A stretch of DNA of 64,000 bases from Diospyros lotus. Taxonomy: Eukaryota > Streptophyta > Magnoliopsida > Ericales > Ebenaceae. This document shows positions 46,010 to 57,900 of the stretch, in pieces; the first letter of the stretch is position 1; every line of letters begins with the position of its first letter. A program made the position numbers and the translations under genes. The stretch is from the NCBI RefSeq assembly GCF_014633365.1, contig NC_068338.1:15324616-15388615 (forward strand), given 5' to 3'. Under the pieces are notes generated by a model. The model was not told the DNA's origin. It saw only the letters and a program-made list of their open reading frames with translations, and did not search any database.

Positions 46010-47066
46010 TGATGTTTTGCCTTTGGTGATGAAAAAATTTATATATTTAATATTTAAAAATGAATTATATTTTATTTTTTGAAATTGAAAATGATCAATT
46101 CAATTAATGTCAAAGGATATATATGCTTTCAAAGTATGCAAAATCTTTTATATTTATTTTGAAATTAATTTTTTGTATTGTTTTTTAAATTAAATGTGTT
46201 ATAGTGTCAAAATATTTTTCATGTCATGAATACTCTATTTGAAAGCAAAACTGTTGATTGTTTTATGTCTTTAAGTTTTGGACTATTGAAGGAAGGCAAA
46301 TTGTTAACTAGTTTGTTACAATTGTCGATCGTTTTAGGTCTTTCAACAAAAATAGTTTATTGTTCTCTTAAACTGTCGACAAAGCAAATTTCTAGTCTTT
46401 GTTCTTTTTATGTAAGTTTAAAAACTATCGATCGTCTTTGTATAATGTCGACTTGTTGTCAAAACAGTTGATCATTTGCCCAAAACCATAGTATGCTTCA
46501 GTTTTCTTCAATGCTTCGAAAAAGCCTATACTTTCTTTTTTTTTATAACATTCAATGAAGTGATTAGAGTTTACAAGAATTATTTATCTTCTTACTAGTG
46601 TTTATACTTTCAATTTTTTGTCTCAACCAAGGCTATTTATTTTTTGTAATATCATGTTAAAGTTTTATTGCATATTTTACATAAATCTTTGTTACTTAGA
46701 GTGTCAACTCTCATATTATTTTTTTTATACATTGTATTGTATTTCTTACCAATTGTGCTAGAAGGCCCACTTATGTATAAGTAAAAAGTTATACTTTTTA
46801 TTGATTTTGTTAGAGAGTCTACTTGATTAAGTAAAATGATTTAGTGAATTTTGAAATCTCTAGTAGGAAGATAAAGTAGTAGAATAGGTTGTGTTTAGTC
46901 AAACCAAATCTCTTGTGTCTCTAGCATATTTTAATTGATTCATTTGCTTATATTTCACTATTTTGCTATCTATTTTTGAAAATGTTCATAATTTTTTAAA
47001 AATTATAAACACCCAATTTACTCATCTTCTCGAGTATGAGGTGTCATTATTTACATAAAATTAACA
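46010..47066 (+). mobile_element. Family-F solo LTR (plus), AT-rich diverged copy
   Basis: 1057 bp, starting TGATGTTTTGCCTTTGGTGA and ending TTTACATAAAATTAACA, with a perfect AGTAT duplication (46005-46009, 47067-47071). TGTCGAC and CAGTTGATC-type motifs occur at 46320-46480. CACTTATGTATAAGTAAAAAG and TTTGTTAGAGAGTC blocks correspond to the tandem blocks of the other copies. It is more AT-rich and more diverged than the copies at 4870 and 32486, so it is probably older. Confidence 0.88.
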
Positions 47067-47071
47067 AGTAT

Positions 47072-47948
47072 TAATGAGTAAGACAGATCGATTTTTATTC
47101 TTATGAATCTCAATTACTCTTCTATTAAGTTTTGATATGAACTCTTTTATGGTTATCTAAGTTAAGAGGACAAAAAAATTTATAACGTTGGTATTAAAGT
47201 GTAAGAAAAATATTATTGAACTCGTGAACAATATATAAATATTACCCAACTTTATAAATCCCAAAGAAGATGGCCAAGCATATTAATACCCAACTTCAGT
47301 GGCAGAGTCACATTCATTTGAAGGGGAAAATTATCATCCTTAATTTTATAATTTTATATTTTGTTCAAAAATAACCCCTAAAATATACAACCAAAGGGTC
47401 AAATCTGAAAACAAAAAACTAAAATAATAGTGTAAGTAATAAAAGTAAAAAAAAAAATTATTAATATTCAAGAGCATACAAAAACATATCATATCTTTTT
47501 CTTTTTCTTTTTTTTTCTTTTTTTGTTCATATTAGTAATTGTTAAGTTATAGATAAATTTGGTTTTAGGATAATTAATTTTTAATTATTTTTGCTACAAA
47601 TGACATTATATTCTTTGAATTACATTCATATATATTGAAGGTTAATTTATTTTTAATAGTTAAATTTTTTTTTTATCGATCCTAACTTTATTAAGATAAA
47701 TTGTACCTGGAGAAGTTTAATTTATTTTTTAATAGCTTAATTTATAATGTTTTCAATAAAAAAAAATAATCTAATGATTGTATGAAGAGTATCGATTTAA
47801 TGATTGTAAAGTTTTCTTGAATTTTTTAATAAAGTGAAAATATATAACTTTTTTTATGGGCACAAGGCACCTTCTAAGAGAACCAATTTAATTGAATGAT
47901 TAAAATTAATAGGCCCTTAAATTTGCATGGTATTAGATAACAATTTTT
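47072..47948. other. AT-rich spacer, no gene identified
   Basis: Poly-T/poly-A runs and a short phrase CTTCAGTGGCAGAGTCACATTCA (about 47295) of a type I have seen within dispersed plant repeats. No element border could be established. Confidence 0.4.
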
Positions 47949-48947
47949 GGAGTAAATCACACTAACTACTCTTAAGATTTGACATAATTGTAGAGAACAT
48001 CCCTCTAGATTGAAAAATTACAATGGTCACCCTTGTTAAAAATAAGGTAAAATGACTATTTTATCTCTATAATTCTATCTATCCACTCTATCATTCGAAA
48101 AAAAAAAAAAACAAATACCATTAATGGTTAAGAACCACACCACCAACCCCAACAATGATTGATTTCATGTGAACCCAAGTTGCATAAACCCAAAACAACT
48201 AGGTTGTAAATTCAAAAAACACTAGCTTCTAGACAATCTAATATTGAGAAAGAGAGAGAGAGAAAAGGGATGTTCGATCGTTGCTTTTGACTTTCATTAT
48301 TCCCATGCATCGACAAGACACCACCCCTCCCTATTCTCTTATCTTTGTTTTTGAGCATCAACTACTTCGTTCAACATTATCTTCATCATCATATCTGCCT
48401 CATTTGCTTTTCATCAACTCTATCTTTAATCTCTTATTTGTCATCATCATCGTCTTTATCCTTGGGAAACCCTATCACCACTACTATGATGATGTCACAC
48501 ACAATCTTTTTCCATAAATTCTCTTAATTTAACAAGTTGATATCTCTTTATCCATCTTTTTTTACCTTAGGCTGACAATAGGTTCTACTACGATTACTGC
48601 TTTGTTGATTACTCAATCTCCTTCTAGTAATCATTAGAAAAAAAATTATATAAATTTAAGCAACATCTTTACCATTGTCGTTGCCAAAAGAAGAGTCTTC
48701 TATACCACTACTATTATAATGCAATCATTGGAAAAGAAGACGGGAAAGAGAAAAAGAGGAGAAAGACTTAAGTAAGAGGGGATTTTTAACATTTTGAAAA
48801 GTTTAGCTACAGTAGTGATTGATAAAAGTTAATAATAGTGGTCTTGGTTGATAAAAGTTCTAAACTTTAAGAGTAGTCATTTTAAGGTAAGGTTGATAAA
48901 AGTTCTTGTAATTATGTTAAACTTTAGGAGTGATTAATGTTTTACTC
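47949..48947. mobile_element. MULE-like non-autonomous element, about 50-bp inverted repeats
   Basis: The left end reads GGAGTAAATCACACTAACTA then CTCTTAAGATTTGACATAAT. The inverse of the right end reads GAGTAAAACATTAATCACTC then CTAAAGTTTAACATAATTAC, so the ends align over about 50 bp. Flanks CAATTTTT and AAATTTTT match at 7 of 8. The interior has a GA run (48248-48262) and a frame at 48281-48517 that shows no known domain. Long inverted repeats and lack of transposase fit a Mutator-like derivative. Confidence 0.7.
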
Positions 48948-48955
48948 AAATTTTT

Positions 48956-50383
48956 AATTGTTTTAATTAAATATCAAGTAACATCTTTACTTTAATTTTT
49001 AAAAAGTTAGATGAAAGATGAGGATGAGGTTAGATAATTGGTAGTTTGTGTAAAAGAATGAAACATGATTATTCTAGACAATAGATGTTTGGAATTTATA
49101 TAACTAACTCCATCATGAGATTATAATTAAATAGTGATTATTTTTGTGGTATGCTTTTCATGATGTGAAGTAATGAAATTTGATCAATTTCATGTAATCA
49201 GACATAGAGGTGGCAAACTATTACACGACCCATAAACGTAGGTGGTGTAATTTGATCATTAGCCCGACATGTGCCCTACAAATTTTATCTTGGAATTTTA
49301 GTCCCATTATTAGGGTTTGTTGTTGGGCCCTCTGTACCACTTTTTAGGGCTCTCGACCCCTGCTGCATCAGCCCAAGAATTTGAAATCCATTGATTCGGG
49401 GTTAAATTAAATCACATCATTTCACTGAAGAGTACGTTTAGAACAATTATTTAGCCCATTTTCACCCTTGTATTAGGCCTACTTTATGGTCCATTGGGCG
49501 ACAAAATTGCAGCCTTATTAATTGGGTCCTCGGCCACCCCCTTTGAGTTGCTAATGTAGGTTAAGCCTCATTTTCTCTTCAAATTTAGGTATGTTTTGTT
49601 GTGCAGTTGGTGACTTAAAACTAAATAAATAAAAGGAACAAATTTTCCATGAGGCCCATTGCTTAATTCCCAATGTTTATGTCCAAATTTTGCTCAAACT
49701 TTGGTCCCATAATGAAACTTTCAATTTCATGATTCAATTGGCCATAAATAAAACGTTTTTGCTTTGAAATGGTGCAACACCTTCTTTTTAGGTCACTTGT
49801 CCTTGCAGAGGTCCAATTTGTCTTATTAGGCCCATTCTGCTAGTTACTTATCAAATGACCTTCATTTTTTTTTTGAGCCGATTATAAGCCCAATATATAT
49901 AGTCCTTTAAATATTTTGATTATTGAACCATGTGAGCTTGTTTGTTTGGTAATATTGTGTTTTTTAAATATAGTGGCTTTTTATTTTTTCTTTTTGTTTG
50001 AAAACAACATTGGTAGAGTGTTTTTTTTTTTTCAAGAAAAAGACAAATAGCTGAATTTTAAAAGCAAAAGAAAGGAATTTCGTACTTTTTATGAAACAAA
50101 ATTTCTTGGAAGACCCACGATCATTGAAAATTTATTTACTTTTATAATCATTTTCTTTCTTTATAATTATATTATTTTCATACAATAATTATTTAGTATA
50201 ATTTTCACTCATGGCCCATGAGGTTTGCCTAAATTGTAGTGACCACCATATGTTTTCAAGAATTACATCAACTTCTCTACAATTAATAGAACACTTAAAT
50301 TTATTATTTTACCCTTACATATAAACAAATTAATCTCTCTTTGTCTCTCTCTCTCTCTCCTTTTTGATAGTGACTATCATTTT
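48956..50383. other. AT-rich spacer, no gene identified
   Basis: 49200-49870 contains several GCCCA/GGCCCA words (for example AGCCCGACATGTGCCC, TTGGGCCCTCTG) but no border or coding motif. T-runs at 49869 and 50020; a short CT run near 50340-50360 abuts the next element. Confidence 0.45.
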
Positions 50384-50386
50384 ATA

Positions 50387-51319
50387 CACTACAACAATTT
50401 TGAAATTAAAAGGTATTTAAAAATGCCCCAATATGTAATTTATTGGGGCATTTTAGATATTAAGGCACTAATAAAAATGTCGCAAGTAATTATGCCCCCA
50501 AAGCCTATTGAGACACTTACAAATGCTGTGTAAATCCATCAAAATATCCTTTTAGTTTTACATATAGTGACATTTAAAAATGTCTCGAAAATAACTATAA
50601 ATTTAAGTATGTAATAACATTTTAAAATGTTTCAAAAAAAAATGTGGTTCTAACTATCTTGAGGTTGCAAGGCCTTTCTTTCCACATGATCTATCTCTCT
50701 ACAGCACATGATGCTCTTTACCTCGCTTTATTCTTTTTGCAAGGCCTTCTCTCCGCGCATGACCACGTGGCACCCCATGAAACCGTCGTGTGGCAGGATG
50801 GAAAATAACTCTAGCATGCTCGCTTTCCCCTTGGCTCGAACCCTAGACCTTTTCTTCCTCATGCACGTATGTGACTACCTAATCTGTAAGCCTCATCACT
50901 AATACATGCTCCCATATTAATTTTATAGTAAATCGACTTTATTATGGCACTGAATCAAAGTGTCTCATTAGAATTATTCTATTAAGACACTTCAAAAATT
51001 ATGCCCTATTAGATTTTTCTATTAGAACACTTCATCAAAGTGTCTCATTAAAATTATTTTATTGGGCATTTTAAAAATTCTACCCTATTAAATTTTTCTA
51101 TTAGAACACTTCATCAAAGTGTCTCATAAGAATTATTTTATTAGGGTACTTCAAAAATTCTGCCCTATTAGATTTTTCTATTAAGGCACTACATCGCTGC
51201 ATCTCATTAGAATTATTTTATTGAGGTATTTTTTAAATTGTGGCTTAAAATAGCATTTTATAAGTCACTTTTTAAAAAATGTCCTAAAAAAAGTCTCAAT
51301 AAGTGCTTTTTGTTATAGT
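50387..51319. mobile_element. CACTA-like non-autonomous element, 933 bp
   Basis: Ends CACTACAACAATTTTG and CTTTTTGTTATAGTG, with a perfect 3-bp duplication ATA (50384-50386, 51320-51322). A 3-bp duplication and CACTA ends define the superfamily. Subterminal regions are built of TTGGGGCATTTTAAAAATG-like words in both orientations. 50944-51235 contains about four units of roughly 80 bp with CACTTCATCAAAGTGTCTCA. A central stretch (50650-50930) has a different, GC-richer composition. No transposase is seen. Confidence 0.85.
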
Positions 51320-51639
51320 GATATATTTTCTCATCTTTAGCATTTGGCAAAACTCGACCAACATAGGTAACTCTCTCTTTCTCTCCCCCCACTAGAATCC
51401 CCATAACAAGATAAGGGTTTCTCCAAAAATCTGTTGTCTCTCTCCATCTTTCTCTTTCTTTGAACCTTTGATAAACCTAAGACAAAAAATTAAGATTTTT
51501 TTTTTTTTCATTCTAGGTTCAATCGAGCCCATGGCTTTCAAATTTGGGTTTGATCAAACTCAAAAAAACCTTAGGTTTGATCTTAGATTTATATTCGTTT
51601 TAACCTAAATCCTTTAATAGTGGATGACGATGGTCGCTA

Positions 51640-52080
51640 GTGATGCCCAGGAGACCATCTCGATGAAGCGCTCCCTAGGAAACTTTTATGGGGCCCCTCC
51701 CAAGTACCTTCTAGAAGACTTTCCTAGGAGCTTATCCCAAGTTTGTGGTATGGTAAGATGAGAATACATCAAATAACCTCCAAGATATTCAATTGGAGAT
51801 ACGTAATAAGCAATCCTGAAGAACTTGGGTGCTCTTTAGCCTGACAATTTTAATCTCTATAAATAAGGAGTAATCCTTCTTATTGAGGTACGCAAGAACT
51901 TCTACACAATATACTTAAATACTTCTCTATTTTTGGGTGAGACTAATCTAAGTATCGGAAGGCCTGCATAGGAGACACTTTGAGCCCCTAGCTGTCTTCT
52001 ATTTACATGTCTCTGGAGACTAAAGCTCAAGACGAATACTCTTTCACAACTATAAATTTATTATTATATTTCAACAACAA
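51640..52080 (+). mobile_element. LTR-like fragment (gypsy type)
   Basis: Contains a TATA-like TCTATAAATAAGGAG (about 51857) followed by an R-U5-like leader with CACTTTGAGCCCCTAGCTGT (about 51979), ending near TATTTCAACAACAAAT. This layout resembles LTRs of Tat-type gypsy elements. I could not find a matching TSD; the start at TGATGCCCAGG is tentative. Confidence 0.45.
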
Positions 52081-52083
52081 ATA

Positions 52084-53123
52084 TATTAGGATAAAGTATC
52101 GAAAAACACTAAACATTTGGCATGTTTTAATTTTATAATGAAATTTTAATTTTTTTCAATGGCATAACAAACATTGTCTTTAGTTTCAATTTTGTAAAGA
52201 ACTTTTAATATTTTCAATTATATACCTAATTTTGTCTTTAGTTTCAATGTTATAAAGGTTAATTGCCCTAGACCACCTATGGTTTAGGTTATTTGCATGG
52301 AGGCTCTCTTGTGGTTAAAAATGACTCTAGATTCCTTTGATTTTGTTTGAACACCCCTTTTATTAAAAATATTTTCACTTAAACTCAAATTAAACAAATT
52401 AAGATCGTTAAATGTTATTAGGTTAAATTTGAATAAATAAAAATAAAAATTCAAAAATTTGTAAACGAAAAGTTATCGTTAAAACATAAGTCATTTTTTA
52501 CAATTAAACCAATTGCCAAAAATGAGACCTAATCATGTTTGACTATAAGTTCTCTTGAACCTATATCGATCACAATTGCAAAGTGTGATGGGTTCTCGTT
52601 GTTACTAAAATATAACAATTAAAATTTATAATCCTAGAAAATTAGACCAAAGTTGTTAAACTTGGGATTTTATAGTAGAATCGAAAGAGAGTCCATAAAA
52701 TCGAATCGTAAACTCAAATCGTAAAATTATAAGATTTTAAAGACAATTAAAAATACTCTTTAAAATATGTAAATATATGTTTATAATAACACAATTTTAT
52801 AAAAAGAAATGAATTAACATTGTTTAATAACATGATTGTTACAACCTTATTTCTTATAAATAAAATATATGTACCTATTTCAAAATAACTTCATTTATCA
52901 ATTTTAAAAATACCAAATAATATAAAAATTTTAAATATTAAGTCCATCAATCATTCATCCATCTATAATCAAAATTTTAAATATTAGTTCATATAATGTA
53001 AATTCTCATAAGTCATATTCTAATATAAATAAAAACAATGCACATTGTTAAAATTCTACATTACAAGAACAAAATACAAACAAAAATAAATCACTAGTAG
53101 AAATATTTAAATCATCATTCAAT
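52084..53123. other. AT-rich spacer, no gene identified
   Basis: 52120-52260 repeats a TTTTAATTTTATAATGAAATTTTAAT-like phrase loosely. 52255-52560 resembles the CACCTATGGTTTAGGT type of subterminal MULE sequence, but I found no partner end. The remainder is poly-A/T rich. Confidence 0.4.
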
Positions 53124-54176
53124 CTATATATGACCACTTCCATCATCACCATCACCATCAATATCTTCCAAATCAATTTATCTTTTCTTCAAAACTACCA
53201 ATATTAGCAAAAACATCATCATCACCCAATTCTAAACCTCTTAAAGGCTCCGATCATTTTTCACTATCATTGTTGTCTTGGTCATGCACCACGTCATCTT
53301 CACCTTCATGACTTTTCAAATCTTCACCTACTTATTCATTTCCCCCATTTTCCATCATTGTTGTACTATCAAGAATATCTAACATATTTTCATTGGAGGA
53401 ATCAACAAGACCAAAGTTCGTATCCATTCATCTTATGAGGATAGCTCATTAAAGCCAAATAATGCTTTATTATTTTTTTTTTTATCAATTTTCTATTGCT
53501 CAACTTTAAATTATACATTACAAAAATCAATTCATTCATCTTCCTTTAATGCAAATGATTTCTTTTGCTTTGTGTGAACCTAAAGCATAATTTATAAACA
53601 AATCAATTGTTAGTTTTGCATTATAGACCTGGAGTTTAAAATTTAAAGTATAATTAAAATAATGACTATGTATATTTTGCTTATCATCTCAAATGCACTC
53701 AAATTTTATTCACATCCGAAGGAGCTACGTGTCAAGCTCAACATATGAATAACAAACTTTTGCAATTCAGGACATTCATCTCCAAAGGAGTCCCACCACT
53801 TTGCTAGAGCCTTTTTATCCCTTATAAGTTTAGTAGTTTCAATGCCAAATAACCATTTTGCATCATTAAATAACTCAATTTGCATATCTATTTTGCACAT
53901 TTCATCTGAATCTTTAATCATTCTTTAATGAATTTATATAGTCTAATTTTTATTTTTGCATTAATTAACTTTAAAATTTGGACTACAATGATAATGAGGA
54001 TTCAAGTAATATGTTGTAGCATGTAATGGCCTATGCAATTGAAGTTCCCATCTTTCATCAACAATTCTCAAAATTGGCTTAAAACTACATAAAACTAAAT
54101 AAGTAGGTGTATCTTAAAAAATGCAAGTATTGTAAAATGATAAAATCATATAGTTACTAACTTACTTTTTCTTTAC

Positions 54177-54627
54177 TGTTATAATTGTAACCCAGAATTC
54201 AAATTTGTCTGTGATTGATACTCTTAATTTGACCATGATTATGACTTCGAATTTAACTGTGATTATAATGTTGTCAAATTAGATTTTATGTGGGATTTAT
54301 CTCATCTGGAGGAATATTCTCATGAATCATCTTTTGATCAGGATATGATTTCTTATGTATATCTATAGATGGTTTTAGGTTTACAAATAGGTGACCAATA
54401 CTCTGAAATTAGTTGCAGTTATATTACTTTTGTTGTAGAAATACTTTCTTAGTGATATTTTGGGTGTGGCAATATCATTTTTTGTACTAGTAATATTTGT
54501 TTAGTGATTTACATTCTTTCTGCCTGTGATATTTCTCGATTTGAATTTTTCACGTAAAATTTTGTATTCGTGTGTGTAATTGATGATTTGATCATGGTTA
54601 ATTTGTATTTGATCTAATTTCGTAACA
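54177..54627 (+). repeat. 5' LTR of the deleted copia element
   Basis: 451 bp with inverted ends TGTTA/TAACA. Related to the LTR-like fragment at 19274-19647. Confidence 0.85.
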
Positions 54628-54630
54628 AAA

Positions 54631-54643
54631 TGGTATCAGATCC
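54631..54643 (+). other. Primer-binding site (iMet type)
   Basis: TGGTATCAGATCC, three bases after the 5' LTR; one change from TGGTATCAGAGCC. Confidence 0.88.
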
Positions 54644-56115
54644 ATTTGATCAATCCATTAACATTTGGCATATCTCAATCGTTAAATCTACATCATCATC
54701 ATCATTTTCTTTAAGCTGGGTTTCAGGTTACCTAACCTTAGCCGCTATCATTGCCGTCGCCATTAGCTACCACCATCACTGCTGTTGTTGACCGCCACCA
54801 TCGTCATTGCTGCTGTCGATGGTCGCCTTCGCTACCTCCATAGATAGCTCATTCTTCCTATTGCCATCTTAGTCTTTCACGACTGTTGCTTTGCTGGTCT
54901 TTTGCTACTTATTCATCGAACTCCCTTATGCTGTTGGCCTCCGTCGGTCGATCTCACATCATCGGTTATCGACGAGACCGCTGCCTTCATTGTCTCCAGT
55001 TGTCTAGTCTTCATCTCCTCATTCGTCGCATTATTTTTCTTCTTTTGTTTCTTATTTTTTTGCCGCTTGAGTTTCTCCTATTTACTGTGGCTTCTGCCAT
55101 CATTAAGTTGCCATTCGCCATCGCCAGACACAGCCTCCAACATTCATGGGCATTACTTGGACGACCCAGATCTCAATCCAGATTTGGTCCAACCCAATTA
55201 ACCTATCTAGACTTGCTTCAGATTTGGTCAACCCAGGGTTGACTCATTAGGCCAGATCCGATCTACCGAGCTGCAACCAATTTTAGATTTGGTTAACCTA
55301 AATTCAAATTCGACAGATTTGTTAGCCCAGGTCCAGATTTGTTTTTTCCCAGATTTGCTACCCAAATTTGGTATTCTAGTTTGTTTTTATTGTGATTTTA
55401 TTTATCGATTGTTTGGCATTATTTGATCTTCGTATTGGGTATCTTGAAGTATGTTATTCCATTATTGGATCAGAATATTGTATTATCACTATGGCAGGTT
55501 AAGATGCGTGTAATATTGGATAGATGGATCTAGATGAAGGTAGAGTTATCAAGGTAGATTTACATTAATGAATGTGGAGTCATTAAGATCAGTAAAGATT
55601 TGTTTAGTGATATTTTGAGTGTGGTAATATCACTTTTTGTACTAGTAATATTTGCTTAGCAATATTTTGTTCTTTTTGCCCGTAATTTTTTCTGATTTGG
55701 ATTTTCTACGTAAATTTCTATGTTTATGTGTGTGATTGATGATTTGATTGTGCTTTGTATTCAATCCAATTTCGTAACATTTACATTATCAACATTAGTT
55801 TTAATCTTCTTTCTAATATGATCCATCTCTTCATAAAGGAAGCCCATAGCTAGTTTCTCATCTGAATCAACCAATCAAACTTTTATCAAGGGAAATGCTA
55901 CCTTCAGACAATAGAGGATATTTCTCCAAAATTTTCTATTTAACACTGTTTGTTGAACTCCATTCCATCTTATTGAGAGGTAAGCCTATTAGACTTTCAT
56001 GAATTTGAAGTGAACATTGTTATCAAGGTAACTTTTAGCTCACTAAAGTAACCTAAAATCATATATGTAGTTGCAAAGCGAGTAACAACTAGTCTTATTA
56101 AAAGGCAACCAATGT

Positions 56116-57895
56116 GCGTGCACTAATACTTAGCAGTAGATGTAAAAAGACAAGATCGTTTCTTTCATGATACAGTAATAGTAGCCATATGCATGTATTA
56201 AAAATCATACAATATGAAAATACAATGAATGGTAACTATTATCTCAATTATAAAGAAAATATCGATTAATTTTGTTGCACGTTTGACCCAAACATTTCAG
56301 TCTTCTGGTTGAACCTGTGCGATCCCATCACCTACCAACTCCTTGTCCATTCAAGTACTTGTCCTTAACTAGTCAAGCCACCCCTACAAGTGCAAGGGAC
56401 TAACTCAGTTCACCCATAAATTGCCCAAACCCTTCACTAAACTTGTGCTAGTATCATCTCAACGATGGTGAAAATGAGGTCAGATCGTTCTACTAACAGG
56501 TTGTCCATCTCATGGACTTTAAAGCGAGATTAAATAAAAAGGGGATGCGCTTACAAATCCACCACCAGGAACTCGTGCTGAATAGGCCATCGAAAGCTCG
56601 TTGGAAATCGTTATCGTTGTTATTGTCGACAACTCTTTCCATCACAATTGCTAGAATCGCAAGAGAATTAACCACGCCCACTGTTGGCTACATGAAACAG
56701 CCCACTTTCGGCTGCCGGCAACTCTTACCGTGTCCAAGATACTGTTCTTAGGCTACCAACGTTGGTCTCCTACAACTTCCATAATGAACTCATTCGCCGC
56801 ATTTGCATGCTGCAACATTTTGCTAGGTTTTTGATTAACCTCCGTCACAAGCTCTCTGTTTGTGAGGCTTCTCCAATAAGATTTTCCCAACCACACTTTT
56901 TCTTCTTGATTGATACATATATCACATATATATACACAAAGGAAAAAAGTTGTGAGACGAAGAAGAGCTATGTTGGATTTCCAATTTTTTATCTGCCCAA
57001 CCTCCACGTGATTGCAACCCTTTGCAATCTTCTCCAAGCCACTGTCTCATCTTCAATATATATATATATATATATTAGTGTATACATATGCTTAAAGGAA
57101 AGGTGTAAATAATATTAAAATTAAAATGTAATTATAATTTATACGTATTATGTTGAAATTTGTGAATAACTTGTAATAATTTTGCTTGTATTAAATGCTC
57201 TACAAAACTCAAATAAGAAGCAAACATATAAGATTTATAATATTCACTAATATTGCAAATCAAAATATAAAAGCAAGTAAAAAATAAAAATTGTAAACAT
57301 TGAACAAAAAACAAAAATTAAAGTTATTGTATACTTGTTAACGTTTTATAATATATATAAAAAAAAGTACCAGCCTATATTCTGCATACCAATCTGTATT
57401 ATAATAAATTTTAATATAATAAAGCAGCTTGTATTCTACATACTTGTCTGTATTCTACAATTCCAGCATATATTCTATAATTAAATACCAGCCTGTATTC
57501 TATAATTCCAAACAAACCAAATATAAAAGAAATAAATATAAAATAATGCACAACAATCAGTAATTTGTAATCTAAAAGAAATTAAGATTAAAATACACAT
57601 CAGTTAGTACTATTGACTCAAATTATAACTATATAAGAAAAATAAATATTATATTGCCATATACCAAAAGAGTGGGTTAAAACTTTACAAAAAGTGGATT
57701 AAAGCTTTCCAAAATATGCGTGATTTATAAAAGATGTGTTAATAACATATCTTCAAACATGTGTTTACTCAAAGTTTTTCCTCATTACTTTCCAAAAAGT
57801 CTTTGTATCAACTTGTATGTATCCCCAATAAGAAACATGCACAACAATCTAGTAATTTGTGGAAACAAACACACATGGTTGCGGCCATGGTGACC
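56116..57895. other. Spacer with gene-like patches, none identified
   Basis: 56280-56900 has a more balanced base composition. It holds several 60-95-codon frames on both strands, for example a minus-strand frame from 57037 containing WLGKSYWRSLTNRELVTEVN. None shows a family I recognise. 57054-57075 is a TA microsatellite. 57360-57510 repeats TGTATTCTA-type phrases four or five times (CAGCCTGTATTCTATAATTCC), suggesting a MITE fragment. It contains no complete gene that I can support. Confidence 0.4.
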
Positions 57896-57900
57896 GCGGC

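Larger units (their letters stand above)
54177..55779 (+). mobile_element. Internally deleted copia element, 1.6 kb
   Basis: It starts TGTTATAATTG and ends TTTCGTAACA, with a perfect TTTAC duplication (54172-54176, 55780-55784). It has a complete 5' LTR (54177-54627), a primer site and a gag scrap at about 55456-55550. That scrap reads DQNIVLSLWQVKMRVILDRW, a typical copia gag N-terminal motif. A truncated 3' LTR follows (about 55600-55779, matching the last 180 bp of the 5' LTR). One deletion could have removed most of gag, all of pol and the first 270 bp of the 3' LTR. Between primer site and gag scrap is an unusual CCG-rich segment (54725-55170). It is inserted in a hAT transposase gene. 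Confidence 0.88.
53124..56115 (-). pseudogene. hAT-superfamily transposase, broken and split by a retroelement
   Basis: On the minus strand, 56110-55785 gives RLVVTRFATTYMILGYF and then FPLIKVLWLVDSDEKLAMGF followed by LYEEMDHIRKKIK. After the inserted element (54177-55779) come ILRIVDERWELQLHRPLHAT, TYYLNPHYHCSPNFK, then DAKWLFGIETTKLIRD, LAKWWDSFGDECPELQKFVI and LSLTRSSFGCE. The last part is the C-terminal hAT dimerisation region. After a short intron, RKMNELIFVMYNLKLSNRK follows, and the protein ends in an acidic tail, DIDGDGDDGSGHI, with TAG at 53124-53126. The N-terminal BED zinc finger and catalytic N-part are missing. Stops (for example just after GCE) make it inactive. It would have cut and joined hAT element DNA in the nucleus. 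Confidence 0.88.

Noticed and set aside
47290..47330. CTTCAGTGGCAGAGTCACATTCA phrase as a defined element
   Set aside because: Resembles words found in dispersed plant repeats, but no ends, TSD or second copy is visible here.
56493..57037. Possible host gene on the minus strand
   Set aside because: Two neighbouring frames look moderately protein-like, but I see no known motif, splice pattern or start context, so I list it only as a patch in the spacer.
57360..57510. TGTATTCTA-repeat as a complete MITE
   Set aside because: Four or five related phrases occur, but I could not pair terminal inverted repeats or a TSD.
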